Assembly: GCA_044227805.1 (NCBI GenBank)
Contig: JBGAWA010000009.1
Span: forward strand, 1 to 60,258
Reading direction: 5' to 3'
Length of the DNA stretch: 60,258 nt
Source of the DNA: JACCZZ01 sp044227805
GTDB taxonomy: Bacteria; Bacteroidota; Bacteroidia; Chitinophagales; UBA10324
Shown piece after piece: positions 1-9,042 of this stretch. The notes under the pieces are model-generated. The model saw nothing but the letters and a program-made list of their open reading frames with translations, did no database searches and was not told the origin of the DNA. The translations under genes and the position numbers were made by a program. The first letter of the stretch is position 1. Each line of letters opens with the position of its first letter.

Positions 1-548
1 AGCCAACCACGAAAACAGTTATTTAAATCCTAAGTTGAACCCACATTTTGCAGTTCAAAAACGCATGGGGTTTAACCCCGACGCAGCACTGCTTAGGGTT
101 TGCGAAACATTTTCTTTTCTTGAAAAAATGAGCAAACCCTTAGCAGTGCTAAGTCGTAGCGAAGCGGGATTTTTCCATTGAAAAATCCGGGTTGAACGAG
201 AAACAACCTGCTGGTTTCCCAGTGAATACAAATCATTGATACCAATGTTTTATCAATCCTTTAAGGGCTGGCATTCGTGATAAGGAAAATCATGGATATT
301 GATAATATGCAAGATCAACGTGACCGTTGTATAAAATGCCGGCCTTCGCCTGCATGACTGCTATCCGGAGCCAAAAACTTAATGTCCCAATCATAAAAAA
401 ACCTGGCCATCAGTGAATAGAGAGAATAAATTTTTCAACTGTTATTTACCGGCTTCTTTAAACATTCATTTATTGATAGGTAGGATAAAATGGAGACCAA
501 CTTAGCCATGAGCCCATTGCATCATTACTTCAATATCCTTTCGCCGGT
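1..548. other. Gene-free left edge of window
   Basis: No convincing gene is seen here. The stretch holds one near-intact copy of the dispersed hairpin repeat (38-193), listed separately. The remaining 350 bases show no clear ORF, RNA gene or terminator. It lies beyond the 3' end of the minus-strand PiT transporter gene. Confidence 0.6.
38..193 (+). repeat. 156-bp dispersed hairpin repeat, copy 1
   Basis: The copy begins AACCCACATTTTGCAGTTC and ends GGGTT, which gives 5-nt terminal inverted repeats. It has three parts: a short palindrome around GGGGTTTAACCCC; a central hairpin with arms 85-102 and 133-150 (18 nt each, one T-T mismatch) around a 30-nt loop; and a 3' hairpin of 9-nt arms (167-175 and 180-188) with a 4-nt loop. 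The arms here read AGCACTGC and GCAGTGCT, unlike the other copies but still perfectly paired. No coding potential is seen. Confidence 0.85.
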
Positions 549-1532
549 TCAAAACCACGTGGTAACATAGTAAAAGAAGGCAGCCACCACCATGGAAACA
601 GGTATGGTAATAATCCATGCCCACAATAGTTTTCTTGTCACACCCCAACGCACCGCGGAAACTCTTTTACGGATGCCGGTGCCGATAATCGATCCGGTGA
701 TGGTATGGGTGGTGCTTACAGGTATCCCCATCTGAGCAGTGGAAAACAGGGTGATGGCTCCCGCTGTTTCAGCGGCAAATCCTTCAAAGGGTGTGAGATG
801 GGTAATACGCTGTCCCATTGTTTTTACGATGCGCCAGCCACCCATCATCGTACCAATGGCCATCGCACTCTGACAGGATATAACCACCCAAAACGGAATC
901 GCATCATTGGATGTCAATTGACCGGAAGCTATTAATGCGGCGAAAATGATTCCCATCACCTTCTGCGCATCATTGGCACCATGTCCTAAGCTATAGGCCG
1001 CCGCGGAAACCAATTGCAACCGCCTGAATACATTATCCACCTTATGCGGCACAAAGGGACGGCAGAGATGTGAAAGCAAAACAGATAATATCAAAGACAT
1101 CAGCATACCAATTACCGGAGCCAGGAAAATAAAGCTGATAATGCGAAACAATTCACTGCTATATACAGCGGCGAAGCCAGCTTTGGCAATAGCGGCACCT
1201 GCAAATCCACCTACCAGTGTATGCGATGAGCTGGATGGAATTCCATAATACCACGTCAGCAGGTTCCACGCTATTGCTGCAATCAGTCCACTCAATATCA
1301 CATGCAGCGTTACAATTTCGGGATGTACTATTCCTTTGCCTACCGTAGTGGCCACATGCAATCCAAAAACCAGGAAAGCGATGAAATTGAAAAATGCGGC
1401 CCAGATAACAGCAAGGCCTGGTGTAAGTACTTTTGTGGAAACGATGGTTGCAATAGAATTAGCTGCATCGTGAAAACCATTGATGATATCGAATACCAGC
1501 GCCAGTATTATCACCACAATGAGTAGAGTCAT
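549..1532 (-). CDS. pit: PiT-family inorganic phosphate transporter
   Basis: This is a low-affinity inner-membrane phosphate permease that couples phosphate or metal-phosphate uptake to the ion gradient. The protein is almost wholly hydrophobic and shows the duplicated PiT layout: GFHDAANS near residues 19-26 and GANDAQ near 185-190, each paired with a serine/threonine-histidine motif (GIPSSSSHT near 97-105 and GIPVSTTHT near the C terminus). The ATG at 1532 gives about 327 residues and the normal family N terminus. A TTG at 1574 would add 14 residues and overlap the end of the upstream DUF47 gene. The pairing with DUF47 is typical of Bacteroidota, where the small protein is thought to assist or regulate the permease. 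The start is less certain than the function. Confidence 0.9.
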   Translation of the reverse strand: MTLLIVVIILALVFDIINGFHDAANSIATIVSTKVLTPGLAVIWAAFFNFIAFLVFGLHVATTVGKGIVHPEIVTLHVILSGLIAAIAWNLLTWYYGIPSSSSHTLVGGFAGAAIAKAGFAAVYSSELFRIISFIFLAPVIGMLMSLILSVLLSHLCRPFVPHKVDNVFRRLQLVSAAAYSLGHGANDAQKVMGIIFAALIASGQLTSNDAIPFWVVISCQSAMAIGTMMGGWRIVKTMGQRITHLTPFEGFAAETAGAITLFSTAQMGIPVSTTHTITGSIIGTGIRKRVSAVRWGVTRKLLWAWIITIPVSMVVAAFFYYVTTWF

Positions 1533-1566
1533 AAGAAGATACCGTGTTGAAAGGGTGATAATGAGT

Positions 1567-2214
1567 TCATGCAACCTTCACAATAATGGATTCCAGCACA
1601 TTTGCCACATCTTCCGCCTTATCGGTCGCCGTTTCAAGTGCCGAGAGAATTTCTTTCATCTTGATAAGCTCTATCGCGTTCTTCTCTTCATCAAAGAGCC
1701 TCGCCACGGCAGTATCGAATATGTTATCTGCATGATTTTCTATGCTGTTAATCCTTACGCAGGCATCCGTTATCTTGCGGAGGTTCTTCAGGTTTCTCAG
1801 CTCCATCACCGCAATATTTATTTCATTGGTACTGGTTTGTATAAGTTCCGATAACTTAACAATATCTGGTGTGAATTGCGCAATCTTGTAAAGCTCCATC
1901 CGTTTGGATGCACCATGCACATAATCCAGCACATCGTCTATACAGCTGATGAGCCGGTGAATGTCTTCCCGGTCAAATGGCGTGATAAAATTTTTCCCCA
2001 GTTCATTAAAAATTTCATGCGCGATCTCATCGCCGATATGTTCCAGCTTTTCAATCTGTCTCATATGGGAAATTCTTTCATCAAAGGAACTGGCCGTTAC
2101 GGCTAGATTCAACTGCTCTGCACATGCCTTCAGGTTAGCGGCAGCCTTCTCAAACAATGGGAAAAAACTTTTATCGCGTGGCACAAAAAAGCTGATGAAA
2201 CTATTTATGGTCAT
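1567..2214 (-). CDS. DUF47 / PhoU-like phosphate transport accessory protein
   Basis: This 215-residue, largely helical cytoplasmic protein belongs to the DUF47 family (TIGR00153-type), a distant relative of PhoU that nearly always sits beside a PiT permease. It is rich in acidic and basic helices; an N-terminal FFVPRDKSFFPLFE stretch is the recognisable family start. It lies directly upstream of pit on the same strand and ends at the edge of the possible pit TTG start, so the two are probably one transcript. It is likely a regulator or partner of the Pit transporter; its biochemistry is not known from the sequence. It is divergent from pstS, so the 332-base gap between them probably carries promoters for both sides. 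Confidence 0.85.
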   Translation of the reverse strand: MTINSFISFFVPRDKSFFPLFEKAAANLKACAEQLNLAVTASSFDERISHMRQIEKLEHIGDEIAHEIFNELGKNFITPFDREDIHRLISCIDDVLDYVHGASKRMELYKIAQFTPDIVKLSELIQTSTNEINIAVMELRNLKNLRKITDACVRINSIENHADNIFDTAVARLFDEEKNAIELIKMKEILSALETATDKAEDVANVLESIIVKVA

Positions 2215-2546
2215 GACGAATTTGTTTGTATGGGTGGGGATTCAGTGGCTTCTTATGATCGCGGTAAATATAGGAGAATGAATTAACAATAAGTTAATAC
2301 CCGCATCAATATTCATGCTTGGCTACTGATAATCAACGTTTTCATTAAGCCATTCCTGAATTCAGGTGTTTTACAATCTCAAGCCGATTGTTAAATTATG
2401 GTTACCAAATCATTATTTAAATAACGATTTCGTAACAGCGCTTTATCAACGTGCACTCCTGCCCTGTTTAGCTTTGCACCGTCAAATGCCAATTCTCGAT
2501 GAAAATTTCATTCTTCACTGTATCCGCTTTAAAATCATTTAACAAC
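2215..2546. other. Divergent promoter region between pit/DUF47 and pst genes
   Basis: This gene-free 332 bases separates the minus-strand Pit unit from the plus-strand Pst unit, and should hold the control sites for both. A -7 box for pstS is seen at 2469-2476. No Pho-box direct repeat could be assigned with confidence. Confidence 0.5.
2469..2476 (+). promoter_or_regulatory. Bacteroidota-type -7 box of pstS
   Basis: TAGCTTTG matches the Bacteroidota primary sigma -7 consensus TAnnTTTG. It lies about 70 bases upstream of the preferred pstS ATG at 2547. No clear -33 TTG element is seen, which would fit a promoter that needs an activator such as PhoB; that last point is inference. Confidence 0.45.
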
Positions 2547-3590
2547 ATGAAAAAAATAATCTTACCGGTTTTAATGATTGTACTATTTGCAGCCTGCAAC
2601 AATAGTGATCAGTCCACCACCGATGAGTCAGGAACAAAGAAAACGACTATTGTTAAAGTAGATGGCTCCAGCACGGTCTATCCCATTACAGAAGCGGTTG
2701 CGGAGGATTATAAAGCAACCAATCCCGACCTTCAGGTTACTATTGGCATTGCCGGCACCGGCGGCGGAATGAAAAAATTTACCACCGGCGAAATTGATAT
2801 CTGCAACGCTTCAAGACCCATGAAAAAAGAGGAGATGGATATCTGCGCTCAGAACAATATAAAATTCGTTGAATTACCCATTGCCTATGATGGATTGGCG
2901 GTAACAGTGAACCCTAAAAATACTTGGGTTGATAAACTTACTGTAACTGAGCTAAAAGCTATTTGGGAATCAGCCGCACAGGGTAAAATCAATAACTGGA
3001 AACAGGTAAGAAAAGGGTTTCCGGATAAGCCGCTTAAACTGTTCGGGCCTGGTACCGACAGCGGAACGTTTGATTATTTTACCGAAGCGGTGATTGGTAA
3101 AAAAGGAGACAGCCGTGGGGACTATACGGCGTCAGAAGATGACAATGTATTAGTGCAGGGGGTTTCAGCCGATGAAGGCGCCCTCGGATATTTTGGCCTG
3201 GCCTATTATGAAGAGAATGCTTCAAAACTGAAGCTGATTCCTATTGATGATGGCAATGAAAGTAATGGTGCAGGAGCCATCCTGCCCTCTGTTGAAACCG
3301 TGCAGAATGGCACCTACGCTCCTTTATCCCGTGTATTGCTGATCTATGCCAACACAGCAGCTGAAGGGAATAAAGAGGTAAAGGATTTTCTGAATTTTTA
3401 TATTCAAAACGCATCAAAATTATCGAGAGAAGTAGGTTATGTTCCGTTGCAGGAAGAGCTTTATACCATCGTTGCCGGTCGCTTGCAGCAAGATGTTACC
3501 GGGTCCATATATCCGGATGGCAAAGAAGTAGGCAGCAGCCTGGAAACCCTAAAGGTACCGCTACAACTCATTAAATCCGGCAATTCATGA
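2547..3590 (+). CDS. pstS: PstS phosphate-binding lipoprotein
   Basis: This is the periplasmic, membrane-anchored phosphate receptor of the high-affinity Pst ABC transporter. The N terminus is a lipoprotein signal ending in FAAC (Cys17), which supports the ATG at 2547 over the earlier in-frame ATG at 2499. The mature part carries the phosphate-binding motifs of the family: DGSSTVYPITEAVAEDY near its start, GTGGGMKKF and a later PGTDSGTFDYF. The length is about 347 residues. It heads the pstSCAB-phoU-phoBR run, with pstC starting 7 bases after its stop. It is expected to be induced by phosphate starvation through the PhoBR pair encoded downstream. Confidence 0.93.
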   Translation: MKKIILPVLMIVLFAACNNSDQSTTDESGTKKTTIVKVDGSSTVYPITEAVAEDYKATNPDLQVTIGIAGTGGGMKKFTTGEIDICNASRPMKKEEMDICAQNNIKFVELPIAYDGLAVTVNPKNTWVDKLTVTELKAIWESAAQGKINNWKQVRKGFPDKPLKLFGPGTDSGTFDYFTEAVIGKKGDSRGDYTASEDDNVLVQGVSADEGALGYFGLAYYEENASKLKLIPIDDGNESNGAGAILPSVETVQNGTYAPLSRVLLIYANTAAEGNKEVKDFLNFYIQNASKLSREVGYVPLQEELYTIVAGRLQQDVTGSIYPDGKEVGSSLETLKVPLQLIKSGNS

Positions 3591-3597
3591 TTAATAT

Positions 3598-4557
3598 ATG
3601 CTTGAATCGATGACCATCGAAAACACTGAAACGGGCACTGAGAAGAGTGCCCGTTTTGGATTTAACCGCCGCGACTATGTTTATGCCCGCGAGCGCGTTG
3701 TTCAGGTTATTCTGCTGCTTTGCGCGCTCGTTTCCGTTTTCACCACGATCGGAATTATTGTAGTACTGCTGTTGCAGACACTTGAATTTTTCAGAGAGGT
3801 ATCCCTATGGGATTTTTTAACGGACGCACAATGGACTCCACTTTTTGCTGACAGACACTTTGGCATTCTGCCACTGCTTTCCGGTACCTTACTCACTTCG
3901 GCAATTGCTTTGTCAGTTAGCGTACCGCTGGGACTCATGATTGCAATTTATCTCAGTGAGTACGCGCCGGGCCCGGTGAGGAAAACTGTAAAACCCTTCC
4001 TTGAAATTCTTGCCGGTATCCCTACCATCGTTTATGGATATTTTGCACTTATCACCGTCACACCGCTTTTACAGACCATCTTCCCTTCCATGTCCGGTTT
4101 CAACGCATTGTCACCCGGTATTGTCATGGGTATTATGATTTTGCCGCTGGTAACTTCGCTCAGTGAAGATGCCTTGCGATCTGTTCCAAAAAGCCTCCGC
4201 GAAGGAGGTTATGCACTTGGCGCATCCAAGCTGCAGGTTTCGCTCGCTATTGTATTTCCTTCCGCTTTCTCTGGCATCATTGCATCAGTCATCCTTGCCT
4301 TCTCGAGGGCCATTGGTGAAACAATGATCGTTGCTATTGCTGCCGGGCAGTCCACCATACTGAATGTAAATCCCTTAAACCCGGTTTCTACGATGACAGC
4401 TTATATCGTCCAGGTAAGTCAGGGCGATACACCGTATGGTACACTGGCATACAACACCATCTTTGCAGTAGCAATTACCTTGTTCCTTTTCACGTTCGTA
4501 CTCAATATTATCAGCTTCAGGATCAGGAAAAGATTTCTGGCCGTTGGCGGTGATTAA
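3598..4557 (+). CDS. pstC: PstC phosphate ABC transporter permease
   Basis: This is the first of two inner-membrane subunits that form the Pst channel. The 319-residue protein has about six hydrophobic segments and the binding-protein-dependent transport (BPD/MetI-like) domain. The EAA loop that contacts PstB is visible as a stretch around LREGGYALGASKLQ, followed by FSRAIGETMIVAIAAG. The hydrophilic N-terminal extension (about 30 residues) is ordinary for the subfamily. The gene is tightly packed between pstS (7-base gap) and pstA (15-base gap). A second ATG four codons in (3610) is possible. Confidence 0.93.
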   Translation: MLESMTIENTETGTEKSARFGFNRRDYVYARERVVQVILLLCALVSVFTTIGIIVVLLLQTLEFFREVSLWDFLTDAQWTPLFADRHFGILPLLSGTLLTSAIALSVSVPLGLMIAIYLSEYAPGPVRKTVKPFLEILAGIPTIVYGYFALITVTPLLQTIFPSMSGFNALSPGIVMGIMILPLVTSLSEDALRSVPKSLREGGYALGASKLQVSLAIVFPSAFSGIIASVILAFSRAIGETMIVAIAAGQSTILNVNPLNPVSTMTAYIVQVSQGDTPYGTLAYNTIFAVAITLFLFTFVLNIISFRIRKRFLAVGGD

Positions 4558-4572
4558 CAGCAGACCTTTTAT

Positions 4573-5430
4573 ATGACACCTTTTGAACGACATGCGCTGA
4601 AGCAAAGAACCAAGAACGTATTGTTCCAGGTGTTCGCAATCATTGGCTTACTGCTGGCCGTGAGCGTGCTGTTCATCTTGCTCGCTAATGTCCTTACAGA
4701 CGGGTTACTTCGGCTGGACTGGACCTTCATTACCAGTTATCCTTCACGCAGGGCAGCCGTTGCAGGAATAATTCCGGGCCTGGTCGGAACATTGCTCCTC
4801 GTGCTCCTGACGGCGGTTATTGCGATTCCCATTGGTATAGGTGCTGCTATTTACCTGGAAGAATATGGCCGGAAAAACTGGCTCGGGCGAATCATAGAAA
4901 TCAATATCGCAAATCTTGCCGGTGTACCTTCCATTGTTTACGGACTACTTGGGCTTGGTCTGTTTGTGAGATGGATGCAGCTTGACCGCAGCCTGTTAGC
5001 CGGTGCATTGACTATGGCCTTACTAATTATGCCGGTCATTATCATTTCAACACGTGAAGCGATCAAAGCGGTGCCGCAAGGTATCCGCGAGGCTTCATGG
5101 GCTGTTGGCGCCACCCGGTGGCAAACCATCTGGCATCACTTATTACCCATCTCCTTCCCTTCCATTCTTACAGGCATCATCCTCGCAGTTTCGAGAGCCA
5201 TTGGAGAAACTGCGCCAATGATTACGATCGGAGCACTAACCTATGTAACATTTTTGCCCGATAATTTGCATTCGCCTTTCACGGTATTGCCCATTCAGAT
5301 TTTTAACTGGGTGTCACGTCCCCAACAGGCTTTCCATGAAAATGCCGCAGCCGGCATAATTGTATTACTGATTTTTACCTTGTTCTTAAATTCAATGGCC
5401 ATTATCCTGAGAAATCGATTCAGTAAATAA
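4573..5430 (+). CDS. pstA: PstA phosphate ABC transporter permease
   Basis: This is the second Pst permease subunit (285 residues), which pairs with PstC in the inner membrane. It shows about six membrane segments, a BPD transport domain with the EAA-loop sequence IREASWAVGATRWQ, and the PstA-typical SRAIGETAPMITIGA that follows. The ATG at 4573 gives a normal N terminus with a short basic cytoplasmic lead. The stop codon lies 3 bases before the pstB start, so the genes are probably translationally coupled. Confidence 0.93.
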   Translation: MTPFERHALKQRTKNVLFQVFAIIGLLLAVSVLFILLANVLTDGLLRLDWTFITSYPSRRAAVAGIIPGLVGTLLLVLLTAVIAIPIGIGAAIYLEEYGRKNWLGRIIEINIANLAGVPSIVYGLLGLGLFVRWMQLDRSLLAGALTMALLIMPVIIISTREAIKAVPQGIREASWAVGATRWQTIWHHLLPISFPSILTGIILAVSRAIGETAPMITIGALTYVTFLPDNLHSPFTVLPIQIFNWVSRPQQAFHENAAAGIIVLLIFTLFLNSMAIILRNRFSK

Positions 5431-5433
5431 CCG

Positions 5434-6186
5434 ATGTACAAAGTAGAAACAAGGAACCTGAACCTTCATTATGGCGCAACCCATGCACTGAAAAATGTTA
5501 CCATGGGTATTGAGGAGAAAAAAGTGGTAGCCATGATCGGACCTTCAGGTTGTGGCAAATCAACCTATCTGCGACTCTTCAACCGGATGAATGACATGAT
5601 TGACAATGTTAAGATTGAAGGCGAAGTGTTGTTCAACGGGAAAGATATCTATCAAGGCGGCATGCGGGTGGAAGAAATCCGGAAAAAGATCGGTATGGTG
5701 TTTCAAAAACCCAATCCCTTCCCGAAATCCATTTTCGAGAACGTCGCTTACGGTTTGAGAGTAAACGGTATTACCAACAAAAAATTTATTGAAGAATCCG
5801 TTGAACGTTCCCTGAAACATTCTGCACTATGGGATGAAGTGAAGGATGACCTTAAAAAATCAGCCTTGTCCATTTCAGGCGGTCAGCAACAACGGTTATG
5901 TATAGCAAGGGCACTGGCAGTGGAGCCGTCGGTGATACTGATGGACGAGCCCTGCTCTGCCCTTGATCCGATAAGCAATGCTAAAATTGAAGAACTGATT
6001 TATGAATTGAAAAAGCAGTACACCATTATTATCGTTACCCATAACATGCAACAGGCTGCCAGGGTAAGCGATCGTACCGCGTTTTTCTATCTGGGAGAAT
6101 TGATTGAATACAACGACACGAAAGAAATTTTTACCAATCCAAAGAACGAACGAACTCAAAACTACATCACCGGAAGATTTGGATAG
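5434..6186 (+). CDS. pstB: PstB phosphate ABC transporter ATPase
   Basis: This cytoplasmic ATPase drives the Pst transporter. At 250 residues it is the usual PstB length. Visible motifs are Walker A GPSGCGKS (36-43), a Q-loop FQKPNPFP, the ABC signature LSISGGQQQRLCIARAL, Walker B VILMDEPCSALDP and the switch histidine in IIIVTHNMQQAAR. The gene begins 3 bases after pstA. A 133-base gap to phoU follows, which may let phoU be expressed at a different level, though no terminator is seen there. Confidence 0.95.
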   Translation: MYKVETRNLNLHYGATHALKNVTMGIEEKKVVAMIGPSGCGKSTYLRLFNRMNDMIDNVKIEGEVLFNGKDIYQGGMRVEEIRKKIGMVFQKPNPFPKSIFENVAYGLRVNGITNKKFIEESVERSLKHSALWDEVKDDLKKSALSISGGQQQRLCIARALAVEPSVILMDEPCSALDPISNAKIEELIYELKKQYTIIIVTHNMQQAARVSDRTAFFYLGELIEYNDTKEIFTNPKNERTQNYITGRFG

Positions 6187-6319
6187 CCCGTCATCAGCCA
6201 TGAACCAATAAAAAAGTTTGCGGGTTAAATATTATGCTGATGAATTGAAATCATCCCATTGCTCAGCGGCGTATGCAGAATGATACCGGACAACTAACGC
6301 AAAAGAAGAAAAATTATCT

Positions 6320-7015
6320 ATGCCAAACGAAGAATTGACGACACGAAAAACCACCCACCTGGATGCTGAACTGGACAGGTTGAAAAAGCAGATTGAAGAA
6401 ATGGGCATGCTGGTTCAGAATCAGCTAAAAAAAAGTATGGTGGCCATCACCAAACTTAACAAAGAGATTGCGCGTGAAGTAATCTTCCAGGAAAGACGCG
6501 TAAACGCGGAAGAACTGAAAATAGACCGTGACTGCGAAAATATCATGGCGCTGTTCAATCCTGTTGCCATTGACCTGCGCCTTGTGTTCGCTTCCTTCAA
6601 AATTAACAGTCATCTCGAACGAATTGGAGATAATGCAAAAGGTATCGCACGATATGCAGTTCAGCTTGAACGCCCTTATGATGCCACCTTGCTCGAAAAC
6701 CTCCGGATCATGAAGATGTATGAAATAGCTGATACGATGATCAGCGACAACCTGCTTGCTTTCGCCAAATCCAATGCATTGCTGGCAAGGAATATTTTCA
6801 GCAAAGATGAGTTGATGGATGAGATCAACAGAAACTCCGTGGAGGTGATTGCAGGATACCTTAAATACCATCCGGAAGAAGTGGTGAGTGCGCTCCATAT
6901 TTCTTCTGTCATTCATAAACTCGAGCGCATCGGTGATCTCAATAAAAACATAGCTGAGGAAATCATATTCTTTGTAGAAGCAAATGTATTGAAACATGAA
7001 AAGGAAAAAATCTGA
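6320..7015 (+). CDS. phoU: PhoU phosphate signalling regulator
   Basis: PhoU is a cytoplasmic, all-helical protein that couples the Pst transporter to the PhoR kinase and restrains the Pho response when phosphate is plentiful. The 231-residue protein shows the two PhoU repeats, each with an acidic metal-binding motif: INSHLERIGDNAKGIA in the first half and VIHKLERIGDLNKNIAEE near the C terminus. It lies between pstB and phoB, the usual signalling position. The phoB reading frame opens 2 bases after its stop, although the more likely phoB start is 47 bases downstream. Confidence 0.94.
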   Translation: MPNEELTTRKTTHLDAELDRLKKQIEEMGMLVQNQLKKSMVAITKLNKEIAREVIFQERRVNAEELKIDRDCENIMALFNPVAIDLRLVFASFKINSHLERIGDNAKGIARYAVQLERPYDATLLENLRIMKMYEIADTMISDNLLAFAKSNALLARNIFSKDELMDEINRNSVEVIAGYLKYHPEEVVSALHISSVIHKLERIGDLNKNIAEEIIFFVEANVLKHEKEKI

Positions 7016-7062
7016 TCATGTATGTAGCTGGTAATCCTTTAACGTATCATAAAACGCGCTTC

Positions 7063-7740
7063 ATGGAAAATGGATCTAAAATCCTGATTGTTGACGATGA
7101 AATTGATGTGCTCGAATTTATCGCCTATAACCTGGAACGGGAAGGGTTCAGGACCTTTATAGCGAAAGACGGGCTCGAGGCTATACGCATTGCCAAACAG
7201 GAGAAACCCGACCTCATTCTGCTCGATGTGATGATGCCCAATCTCGACGGGTTTGCCGCCGCTGAACATTTCCGTAACCTGCGCGACCTGAAAAATACAC
7301 TCATCGTGTTTCTCACTGCACGAAATGATGAAGAATCTGAGCTGAAAGGATTTACCGTTGGTGCTGATGACTACATCACCAAACCGATCAAACCCAAATT
7401 GCTGGTCAGCCGAATCAAAGCCTTGCTGCGGCGCAAGTCTGCCGGAAGTGATACCGAGGTGACCACGGTGGGCAATATTTCTATAGACCGCGATCGTCAT
7501 GTGGTGAAAGTGAAAGAGGAAGAGATTTTTCTTGCGAGAAAAGAATTTGACCTCTTGTCATTGTTAGCTTCCAAACCGGGCCGTGTATTCCCAAGAAATG
7601 AAATTCTTAATAAAGTTTGGGGCGATGATATTATCGTAGGCGACCGTACCATCGATGTTCATATCCGGAAAATCCGCCAGAAAGTTGGCGAAGAGGTAAT
7701 CAAAACAGTGAAGGGTGTAGGCTACAAATTTGAAATGTAA
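7063..7740 (+). CDS. phoB: PhoB-type response regulator
   Basis: This is an OmpR/PhoB-class DNA-binding response regulator. The N-terminal receiver domain has the acidic pair DDE near residues 11-13, the phosphoacceptor Asp55 in LILLDVMMPNLDG, and the conserved Thr and Lys later in the domain (FLTARND and DYITKPIKP). The C-terminal winged helix includes FDLLSLLASKPGRVF, RTIDVHIRKIRQKVG and a terminal GVGYKFEM. The ATG at 7063 (226 residues) gives the normal start; an upstream in-frame ATG at 7018 would add 15 residues of no visible domain. The partner kinase follows 74 bases later. Its expected targets are this Pst unit and other phosphate genes. Confidence 0.92.
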   Translation: MENGSKILIVDDEIDVLEFIAYNLEREGFRTFIAKDGLEAIRIAKQEKPDLILLDVMMPNLDGFAAAEHFRNLRDLKNTLIVFLTARNDEESELKGFTVGADDYITKPIKPKLLVSRIKALLRRKSAGSDTEVTTVGNISIDRDRHVVKVKEEEIFLARKEFDLLSLLASKPGRVFPRNEILNKVWGDDIIVGDRTIDVHIRKIRQKVGEEVIKTVKGVGYKFEM

Positions 7741-7814
7741 TGTGCATAACGGGCCGTATCAACGCATGGGAGATGACGTAGCTTTACCGCACATCCAATC
7801 AGCAACATGCATAC

Positions 7815-8870
7815 ATGAAGAACCAGAATCCTAGTACCATTGCTTTCTATATTTCGCTGGTGGTGGCATTGGTCGCAACCATGGTAGTGGTTGCAACACA
7901 GACATTGCAACTCGACAACTGGCTGAGTTGCGCTGTGCTGTTCGTTGTGGTACTGGCCATCTCCTATTTCCTCTTTTATTATGCGCTGGAAACTTTTATT
8001 TACCGGAAAATAAAACTGGTTTACAAAACCATTCACAACCTTAAACTGAATCGCTTCACCAAAGATATTCTTGGGAAATCTCTGCGTACTAACGATCCGC
8101 TCACCGAAGTGCAGGTGGAGGTGCAGCAGTGGGCGGAAGACAGCCACAAGGAAATTGAAGGATTGAGAAAAGCGGAACAATATCGTAGAGAGTTTCTCTC
8201 CAACCTTTCGCACGAATTTAAAACTCCGCTCTTCAGTATACAAGGCTATGTGCATACCTTGTTAGATGGCGCTATGGATGATGGAGAAGTGAACCGTCAT
8301 TTCCTGGAAAAAACAGCAGGCAGCATCGAACGCCTCTGCAACCTTGTCAACGACCTGGAAGAAATTGCCAAACTTGAAAGTGGCGAGGAGCAGCTGGAAT
8401 ATGTCACGTTTGACATATATTCCCTCACAAGAGATGTGTTTGAGGAAATGGAATACAAAGCCGAGATGCACGGCATTCATTTTTCCATTAAGAAAGGATG
8501 CGAAAGGCCTTTCTATGTTTCAGCGGATAAAGACAAGATCAGACAGGTACTTGTTAACCTGATCGACAACTCGATCAAATACGGAAATGAAAACGGGAAC
8601 ACTATTGTAAGTTTTTATGATATGGGAGATACCCTTTTAGTCGAGATTACAGATGATGGAATAGGTATATCGGAGGAACACCTGCCACGTTTATTTGAGA
8701 GATTCTACCGCATTGATAAGAGCCGTTCCCGTGAACAAGGCGGAACTGGCCTGGGACTGGCCATTGTGAAACACCTCATTGAAGCGCATGGCCAAACGAT
8801 CAATGTGCGCAGCAAGGTAGGCGTTGGTTCTACTTTCGGATTTACGCTGATGAAAAATCAGGACAGTTAA
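7815..8870 (+). CDS. phoR: PhoR-type sensor histidine kinase
   Basis: This is the sensor kinase partner of the adjacent regulator. Two hydrophobic segments near residues 8-28 and 38-60 are separated by only a few residues, so there is almost no periplasmic sensor. Next come a short linker with a possible HAMP-like region, the dimerisation/phosphoacceptor domain with His133 (LSHEFKTP), and the ATPase domain with an N box (LVNLIDNSIKYG), a G1 box (TDDGIGIS), an F box (LFERFYRID) and a G2 box (GGTGLGLAIVKHL). No PAS domain is obvious. The lack of an external sensor fits PhoR enzymes that read phosphate through Pst and PhoU; this is inferred from gene context. Confidence 0.9.
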   Translation: MKNQNPSTIAFYISLVVALVATMVVVATQTLQLDNWLSCAVLFVVVLAISYFLFYYALETFIYRKIKLVYKTIHNLKLNRFTKDILGKSLRTNDPLTEVQVEVQQWAEDSHKEIEGLRKAEQYRREFLSNLSHEFKTPLFSIQGYVHTLLDGAMDDGEVNRHFLEKTAGSIERLCNLVNDLEEIAKLESGEEQLEYVTFDIYSLTRDVFEEMEYKAEMHGIHFSIKKGCERPFYVSADKDKIRQVLVNLIDNSIKYGNENGNTIVSFYDMGDTLLVEITDDGIGISEEHLPRLFERFYRIDKSRSREQGGTGLGLAIVKHLIEAHGQTINVRSKVGVGSTFGFTLMKNQDS

Positions 8871-8965
8871 CTCAGCACGAGGCTACAATAGCATTGGGTT
8901 TACTTTCCTTCAGTATCCTTCTTGTTTTCGGATTAATATCGTGATGGATTTTACCTCACTATAGC

Positions 8966-9000
8966 CCTGCTCAGAGTTTGTCAAACCGTTTCCTATTTCA
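8966..9000 (+). repeat. Relic of the dispersed hairpin repeat (partial)
   Basis: This short stretch resembles the left arm and loop start of the intact copies. It reads CTGCTCAGAGTTTGTCAAAC, against CTGCTTAGGGTTTGTGAAAC in the intact repeats. The rest of the element is not recognisable, so this is a decayed fragment. Confidence 0.45.
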
Positions 9001-9042
9001 GAAATCCTGGTCTCATCCCTGAGCGGTCTAACTATTTTGGGA

